Origin: DASQFY01 sp036397815
Lineage (GTDB): Bacteria > Chloroflexota > Limnocylindria > QHBO01
DNA length: 10,449 nucleotides
NCBI GenBank assembly: GCA_036397815.1
Contig: DASWIE010000039.1
Span: forward strand, 1 to 10,449
Reading direction: 5' to 3'
Part shown: piece by piece, positions 6,147-10,449 of the stretch
How the letters are laid out: each line of letters starts with the position of its first letter
How positions within the stretch are numbered: the first letter of the stretch is position 1
Notes under the pieces: generated by a model
The model's database searches: none
Seen by the model: only the letters and a program-made list of their open reading frames with translations
Told to the model about the DNA's origin: nothing
Made by a program: the position numbers and the translations under genes

Positions 6147-6151
6147 GAGGT
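6147..6151 (+). promoter_or_regulatory. Ribosome binding site supporting the GTG start at 6160
   Basis: GAGGT ends 8 nt before the in-frame GTG at 6160, an ideal distance. The competing ATG at 6121 has no ribosome-binding-like sequence before it. Confidence 0.5.
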
Positions 6152-6159
6152 CTCTTGCT

Positions 6160-6915
6160 GTGCCGATCGCCTCCGACATCCGAGCCGAGGCCGAGCGGCT
6201 GACCGAGGCCGCCATCGCCGCCAACCTGGGGCTGCGGTTGATGGGTGGACTTGCGGTCTGGATGGTCTCGCCGTCCGTGCGAATGGCCTCGTTCGCGCGC
6301 GAGTACGGAGACCTGGACTTTGCGGTCCGCGGCCGCGACAGTCGAGCCGTGACCCCGTTCCTTGCGGAGCACGGCTACTTCCAGGACCGGCTCTTCAACT
6401 CGATTCACGGCGCTCAACGCATGAACTTCAGGCATCCGGAAGGCCTCTGGAGGATCGATGTCGTGGTCGACGCCCTGCGCATGTCGCACCTCATCGATCT
6501 TCGCGGACGGCTGGAGCCCGGACGCCCCACGATCGACCTTGCCGACCTGCTGCTCACCAAGCTGCAGGTCTGGGAGATCAACGCCAAGGACCTCGGCGAC
6601 ATCACCTGCCTGCTGGCCGATCGTCCGCTCTCGGCATCCGGCCCGGCCGACGGTGCCGCGATCGATACCGCGCGCATCCTCGCTCTGACCGGCACCGATT
6701 GGGGCATCTGTCACACCCTCGAACGGAACCTCCGTGAGGTGGCGATGTTCGCTCGCGACCGAAGACCGAGCGAGGCGCAGTTCGATCCGCTGGTGCAGGC
6801 GGAGGCGCTGCTGGCTGCGATCGCGGCTGGCCGCAAGTCAATCGCGTGGCGCGTCCGCGCGCGGATCGGCGAGCGGGTGCGCTGGTACGAGACGCCGGAG
6901 GAGGTCCGGCACTAG
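6160..6915 (+). CDS. MNT-fold nucleotidyltransferase-like protein (AbiEii/DUF-type)
   Basis: A 251-residue protein with the signature of the DNA-polymerase-beta-like nucleotidyltransferase fold: Gly29-Gly30 in LMGGLAVWM, then Asp51 and Asp53 in GDLDFAV as the metal pair, and Asp100 in WRIDVVVD as the likely third carboxylate. DLLLTKLQVWEINAKDLGDI (129-148) matches the helix that follows the catalytic core in AbiEii-like and related enzymes. The usual reaction is transfer of an NMP to a protein, RNA or small molecule; the target is unknown. No AbiEi-type antitoxin or HEPN partner flanks it, so toxin function is unsupported. I chose GTG 6160 for its ribosome binding site; ATG 6121 would add 13 residues and overlaps a -10-like box. 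The gene is divergent from the cyclase and its TAG shares the palindrome CTAG with the convergent gene. Confidence 0.8.
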   Translation: MPIASDIRAEAERLTEAAIAANLGLRLMGGLAVWMVSPSVRMASFAREYGDLDFAVRGRDSRAVTPFLAEHGYFQDRLFNSIHGAQRMNFRHPEGLWRIDVVVDALRMSHLIDLRGRLEPGRPTIDLADLLLTKLQVWEINAKDLGDITCLLADRPLSASGPADGAAIDTARILALTGTDWGICHTLERNLREVAMFARDRRPSEAQFDPLVQAEALLAAIAAGRKSIAWRVRARIGERVRWYETPEEVRH

Positions 6916-7829
6916 TCGGCGAGCACCCCGCGGCGACTCAGCGCCTCGCGCCAATAGTCGACGGACGCTGCCAGATCATCGAGGACCCTGTCATCGTCCT
7001 GCTCGAACGGGGGAATGACCTCGAGCATGAGCGCGCTCTCATCGACACCACCCTCGCCCAGCGCATCGATCACCCGGTCCGCCGAGATGCGGCCGATGGC
7101 GTTGTGGCGCTCGGTGAAGGGCCAGTGGTGGTCTCCCTCGGCGTCTGACTGCTGGAGCTGTATCACCGGCGCGGACGCGCCGAGCGAGCGGAGCCAGGCA
7201 TACGGATCTCGATCCTTCCCGCTCGTGCCGGGAACGCACATGTGCCCGACGTCGAGGCACAGCCGGATCGGCACGCGCTCGGCGTCCCCGTCGTCGAGCA
7301 GCTCGCCGATCATCGCCATCGTGGAGGGCTCGCGTGCCACCGCCAGGTTCTCGACCAGCAGGTACTCCAACCCGGCGCCCTTGGCTTCGCCAGCAAGTGC
7401 GGCGAGGGAGGCTTGAAGTTCTGCCCACAGGGCGGCGCGCCGCGACGGATCGCGCCAGTCGGAGACGGAGAAGCATCCGACATGGCCCCCGGTGGCGCGA
7501 GCACCGGCTCGCGCGGTGAATTGGATGACGGTTCGATACCAGGCACTTGTCGCCTCGCGATCTGCGGCGTCGGGCGCCAGGAGCAGGTTCGCCGAGTACG
7601 CCGCCAGACCGGTGAACGTGGAGTGCAGCTCCAGACCGCGTTCAGTGGTGATGTCGCCGAGCGCGAGCACCTGCGCCTGGGCGCGTTGCGCGGAGGCAAG
7701 GTCCACGAGGTCCAGGCTGTGCTGGACCAGCCGCAGGTCGAGGCGATCGCGGACTACAGGCGCCCAGTCCTCGGGGCGCGGCCAGCGTTTGACGGCGAAG
7801 CAGGTGTTGATCCCGAGCTGCAGCCGCAT
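6912..7829 (-). CDS. Xylose isomerase-like TIM-barrel sugar-phosphate isomerase/epimerase, EryC-like
   Basis: A 305-residue protein of the AP-endonuclease-2/xylose-isomerase-like TIM-barrel superfamily, cytosolic metal-dependent enzymes that move or invert hydroxyl/carbonyl groups on sugars. Likely metal ligands are Glu160 (YLLVEN), Asp193 and His196 (LCLDVGHM) and Glu270 (LMLEV), with Gln/His residues at 224-235 (QLQQSDAEGDHH) near the active site. The N-terminus GINTCFAVKRWPRPEDW resembles, from memory, EryC-type epimerases acting on erythrulose phosphate in erythritol and threitol breakdown; this is a lead, not an assignment. The ATG follows the kinase stop by 3 nt without a good ribosome binding site, so translation is probably coupled. 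It is the last gene of the sugar operon; its TAG overlaps the stop of the convergent nucleotidyltransferase. Confidence 0.85.
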   Translation of the reverse strand: MRLQLGINTCFAVKRWPRPEDWAPVVRDRLDLRLVQHSLDLVDLASAQRAQAQVLALGDITTERGLELHSTFTGLAAYSANLLLAPDAADREATSAWYRTVIQFTARAGARATGGHVGCFSVSDWRDPSRRAALWAELQASLAALAGEAKGAGLEYLLVENLAVAREPSTMAMIGELLDDGDAERVPIRLCLDVGHMCVPGTSGKDRDPYAWLRSLGASAPVIQLQQSDAEGDHHWPFTERHNAIGRISADRVIDALGEGGVDESALMLEVIPPFEQDDDRVLDDLAASVDYWREALSRRGVLAD

Positions 7830-7832
7830 GAA

Positions 7833-9332
7833 TCAGCCGGCCCGGCGTGCCACGTCAGCGGCCGCGAGCTCGCGCCAGGCCGCGAAGCGCTCGTCGTAAT
7901 GGGCGTGGGCGGCGGGATCCGGCTCGATCGGGGAGGCCAGGCGCACGCAGCGGCCTATCGCATCGTCGAACCCGCGGTAGATCCCCGCCCCGAGCCCCGC
8001 CAGCATCGCGACGCCGGTGACCGCCGCATCGCCGGGGACCGTCACCACTGGGACGCCGATCACGTCCGCCTTGATCCGGTTCCAGGTGGCCAGGCGCGTG
8101 TCGCCGCCGGAGACGCGCAGCTCGGTCACGCGGGCGCCGCCGGCCGTGAGGAGGGCCAGCTGATCGCGGATGGCGAAGGCCACGCCCTCCAACATCGCGC
8201 GGGCCAGGACGCCTCGGCCGTGTCGCAGCGAGAGGCCGCTGAAGGCGGCACGCAGGTCCGGATCGGTCCGTTCCCCGTCCGCCAGCGTCGGAAGGGCCAG
8301 CACGCCATCGGACCCGGCCGGAACATCGGCAGCCTCGTCGTTCAGGCGGGCATAATCGGGCTCGGCTGCCCTCCGCCCACGTCGCGCGAACAGCAGGTCC
8401 GCCACCCATGCGATCGCGGCGCCGGTCGTGTTGATACCCGTCTCGGTCGTGAAAGGCCCGGGGACGACGTGCGGATAGTGCGTGACCTCCAGGACCGTTA
8501 GCGGTTTCGCCACCGCCGCGTTCAGGCAGGTCGACGAGCCCGCCATCTCGCTGACCGGTCCCGCCGCGACGACGGCCGCGCCAAGGGCGCAGGCCTGTGA
8601 GTCGGCGCCACCCAGGATGACCGGCACCCCAGGGGGCAGGCCAACTCGCTGGGCGACGGACTCGGCCAGGCCGCCGAGCGGCTCCCACGATGGCCGCAGC
8701 GGGGGAAATAGCTCCGGGCTGAGGCCAAGCGCGTCCTGGAGATCGTGGGCCCACTCCCTGCGGCGGAGATCGAACACGAGCGTGGCGGCGGCGTGCGTGC
8801 CATCGGTCGCCATCTCGCCGGTGAGTGCATGGCCCACCAGGTCGCGGGGCTGCAGTGCCCGGCTTGCGCGGCGGAAGGCGGCAGGCTCGTGTGCCTGCAG
8901 CCAGAGCAGCTTGGGGGCGATGTGAAACGCCGCGGGCAGGTGCCCGGTGCGGGCGTGGATGGCGGCATCGCCGAAGCGCTGCCGAATGACGGCTGCCTCC
9001 GCGGTGGCGCGATTGTCCCGGTAGATCAGTCCGGCGCTCACCGGGCCGCCGTTCGCGTCCACCAGGCAGACCGATGGGCACTGGCCGGTGAGGCCGATCG
9101 CCGCGACCCGCGGCCGGGGACCCAGCTGCCCCACCAGGCCCGCCAGTGCGGCGAGCGCAGCCCTGCGCCAGTCGCGTGGATCCTGCTCCGCCCAGCCCGG
9201 GACGGGGGAGGTGGTCGGGTAGCTCCTGCGGACTTCGAGAAGTCGCTCCCCGGCAAGGTCGAATGCCGTCGCGCGTGCCCCCGACGTCCCGACGTCGATC
9301 GCCACCAGGGTCTCCTCGCCTGCCCCTGGCAT
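7833..9332 (-). CDS. FGGY-family carbohydrate kinase (xylulokinase-like)
   Basis: A 499-residue cytosolic ATP-dependent sugar kinase of normal FGGY length. The N-terminal domain starts with the phosphate loop AIDVGTSGARAT (11-22, Asp13), followed by LTGQCPS (81-87) and a substrate-side region YRDNRAT (104-110). The catalytic base is expected at Asp244 in GGADSQACALGA. The C-terminal ATP-binding signature is SGGDTRLATWNRIKAD (408-423), close to the family pattern. Overall it reads like the xylulokinase/COG1070 branch. FGGY enzymes phosphorylate ketoses, polyols or tetruloses; substrate is set by a few residues and cannot be called here. With an EryC-like isomerase downstream, a tetrulose or pentulose is the most reasonable guess. 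GAGG (9341-9344), 8 nt before the ATG, lies in the end of the phosphoesterase gene, and the gap is 4 nt. Confidence 0.93.
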   Translation of the reverse strand: MPGAGEETLVAIDVGTSGARATAFDLAGERLLEVRRSYPTTSPVPGWAEQDPRDWRRAALAALAGLVGQLGPRPRVAAIGLTGQCPSVCLVDANGGPVSAGLIYRDNRATAEAAVIRQRFGDAAIHARTGHLPAAFHIAPKLLWLQAHEPAAFRRASRALQPRDLVGHALTGEMATDGTHAAATLVFDLRRREWAHDLQDALGLSPELFPPLRPSWEPLGGLAESVAQRVGLPPGVPVILGGADSQACALGAAVVAAGPVSEMAGSSTCLNAAVAKPLTVLEVTHYPHVVPGPFTTETGINTTGAAIAWVADLLFARRGRRAAEPDYARLNDEAADVPAGSDGVLALPTLADGERTDPDLRAAFSGLSLRHGRGVLARAMLEGVAFAIRDQLALLTAGGARVTELRVSGGDTRLATWNRIKADVIGVPVVTVPGDAAVTGVAMLAGLGAGIYRGFDDAIGRCVRLASPIEPDPAAHAHYDERFAAWRELAAADVARRAG

Positions 9333-9336
9333 TGAC

Positions 9337-10290
9337 CTAGCCTCGCACCAGCTGGTGGGCCGCGACGCGTCCGTTCTCGAGCGTCACGAGCGCTCCGTGG
9401 AGGGCCCCGGTCGCGTAGTCGCTGCCGGGGTTGATCGCGATCGTGCGCCCCAGGCGCCGGATCCCGGCCGACTCGTGGATGTGGCCGTGCAGTCCGAGTA
9501 ACGGCTGGGTCTCGAGCAGGAAGTCGCGGACCGCCGTGCTCCCGACGGGAGCGTACTTCACCTGTCCCATGACCTGGACCACGCGCAGGTCGGCGTCGAG
9601 GACCGGCGCATCATCAAGCTGGGTTCCGAACGGTGGCACGTGGACGTTGACGACGGCGCTTTGCGCATCGGTGAGGCCGGCCGCCAGCCCTCGAAGCGCG
9701 TCGGCCAGCTGTTCCTCGGTCTGCTCCCGGTGGCTGTGCCACGGGGTGATGTTGGAGTAGCCCCAGCTCATCATCTCGTGGTGGTCGTCCAGCATGACGG
9801 TGCGGCCCTCCGCATGCGTCCCCCACGGCGCAGCCTCGAGCAGCGGCCGCAACGAGACCGGGTCGTCATTCCCGAGCATGAGGAAGAGCGGCAGCCCGGC
9901 CGGCCGCAGCCGGGCGTCGGCGAGCGCGAGCCACGCTGTCAGTCGGTCCTCCATGAGGCTCGCGAAGAGAGGCTCGATCCCGCCGTCGGCTTCGAGTGCC
10001 TCGAGCTCGCCGGGCTCCGCCCGGTACGGGTAGTAGCCGTGATCCTCGATGAGCCGCTCCAGCGCGTCGAGGTCCGGTCCCTCCTCGACGGCGTAGTCGA
10101 CACCGATGAAGCGGCAGCGCCATCGGCCGGGCCCTTCGCGCACGATCGTCTGGATCGCCTTGCCGGCGACGTCGCCGCCCAGCACCAGCACATCGGCGCG
10201 GTAGATCGGGGCGGCGTTGATGAACTTGCGAAAGCACTTTGACGAGCCGTGCAGGTCGGTGGCGAAGAGAATGCGCGTCGCCCGGGTCAC
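9337..10290 (-). CDS. Calcineurin-like metallophosphoesterase
   Basis: A 317-residue cytosolic phosphatase/phosphodiesterase-type protein with the di-metal motif set in order: Asp12-x-His14 (ATDLHG), Gly-Gly-Asp40, Gly-Asn141-Asp142, His217 (NVHVPP) and Gly-His270-x-His272 (LHGHIHES). All expected metal ligands are therefore present. The asparagine motif reads GND rather than the GNH of cyclic-nucleotide phosphodiesterases and protein phosphatases, so the usual proton-donating His is absent. About 70 residues (55-125) between the second and third motifs are longer than in the smallest family members and may cap the site. The GTG start lies 7 nt after the BtpA-like stop. A phosphatase next to a sugar kinase may remove a dead-end phosphate or act in a regulatory step; this is inference. 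Alternative: a nucleotide or lipid-phosphate hydrolase. Confidence 0.88.
   Translation of the reverse strand: MTRATRILFATDLHGSSKCFRKFINAAPIYRADVLVLGGDVAGKAIQTIVREGPGRWRCRFIGVDYAVEEGPDLDALERLIEDHGYYPYRAEPGELEALEADGGIEPLFASLMEDRLTAWLALADARLRPAGLPLFLMLGNDDPVSLRPLLEAAPWGTHAEGRTVMLDDHHEMMSWGYSNITPWHSHREQTEEQLADALRGLAAGLTDAQSAVVNVHVPPFGTQLDDAPVLDADLRVVQVMGQVKYAPVGSTAVRDFLLETQPLLGLHGHIHESAGIRRLGRTIAINPGSDYATGALHGALVTLENGRVAAHQLVRG
9341..9344 (-). promoter_or_regulatory. Ribosome binding site of the FGGY kinase gene
   Basis: GAGG on the minus strand lies 8 nt before the kinase ATG at 9332 and inside the last codons of the phosphoesterase gene. It confirms the kinase start and the tight gene coupling. 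Confidence 0.55.
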
Positions 10291-10297
10291 CGTGGGG

Positions 10298-10449
10298 TCA
10301 GGCGCCCGACGAGAGGGCTGACCGCGCCGTGCGCGCCGCCTCCATCAGGCGTTGCGCCCGATCCGGATCGACCGGATTCCAGGTCTGCCCATCCACCTTC
10401 AGGCTGGTGCCCACGATCACCCCGTCGGCGACGCCGAAGATCTCGGCGA
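10298..10449 (-). CDS. BtpA/SgcQ-family protein, C-terminal part only
   Basis: The frame is open at the right edge and ends at TGA 10300-10298, leaving 50 residues. The fragment carries the ending typical of the BtpA/SgcQ TIM-barrel family: ADGVIVGTSLKVDG followed by TWNPVDPDRAQRLMEAAR. In this family the GVIVGT strand is near the phosphate-binding end of the barrel and the NPVDP turn leads into the last helix. BtpA was first linked to photosystem I assembly in cyanobacteria, but SgcQ-type members occur in sugar operons of non-photosynthetic bacteria, where their reaction is not well defined. It is the most upstream gene of the sugar operon visible here, 7 nt before the phosphoesterase; the promoter must lie beyond the window. 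Confidence 0.75.
   Translation of the reverse strand, partial: AEIFGVADGVIVGTSLKVDGQTWNPVDPDRAQRLMEAARTARSALSSGA

Noticed and set aside
6160..6915. Abortive-infection or toxin-antitoxin defence system.
   Set aside because: Only the nucleotidyltransferase-like half is present and no antitoxin gene lies on either side.
9337..10290. Class III cyclic-nucleotide phosphodiesterase completing the cyclase/CNB module.
   Set aside because: The GNH motif is GND, and the gene is tightly placed in the sugar operon, not with the cyclase.

Overview
The window is GC-rich, densely coding bacterial chromosome with 12 recognisable genes, two of them cut by the window ends. There is no rRNA, tRNA, CRISPR, insertion sequence or phage gene. 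GC bias, GTG starts, several genes without a good ribosome binding site and -10-like boxes directly before start codons would suit a soil or freshwater Chloroflexota or Actinobacteriota member. No marker gene proves this, so the placement is a guess.

Left part, plus strand (1-2102): the 3' end of a small cupin gene, a GcvT-fold tetrahydrofolate-dependent methyltransferase/demethylase of the DmdA/LigM type (330-1472) behind a plausible sigma70-like promoter, and an SRPBCC (START-like) lipid or hydrophobic-ligand protein (1653-2102).

Middle part, minus strand, read from 6016 down to 2121: a six-TM class III nucleotide cyclase, a mononuclear cupin, a membrane protein of unknown function with a possible PH-like middle region, a protein with a large unknown N-terminal region and a C-terminal cyclic-nucleotide-binding domain, and a one-TM protein with YwqK/MORN-type repeats. 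Gaps are 5, 78, 70 and 2 nt. A cyclase and a cyclic-nucleotide receptor in one co-directional run suggest a local second-messenger module (inference). The cyclase carries Gln where purine-recognising Lys is expected, so its product is uncertain.

Divergent from the cyclase is an MNT-fold nucleotidyltransferase (6160-6915). Its stop codon overlaps the stop of the next, convergent gene in a shared CTAG.

Right part, minus strand, read from the right edge down to 6912: the C-terminus of a BtpA/SgcQ-family protein, a calcineurin-type metallophosphoesterase, an FGGY carbohydrate kinase and a xylose-isomerase-like TIM-barrel sugar-phosphate isomerase/epimerase. Gaps of 7, 4 and 3 nt make one operon very likely. 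It looks like a catabolic unit for a ketose or sugar alcohol. The isomerase N-terminus recalls EryC-type tetrulose-phosphate epimerases, which suggests a C4 sugar, but the substrate cannot be read from sequence alone.
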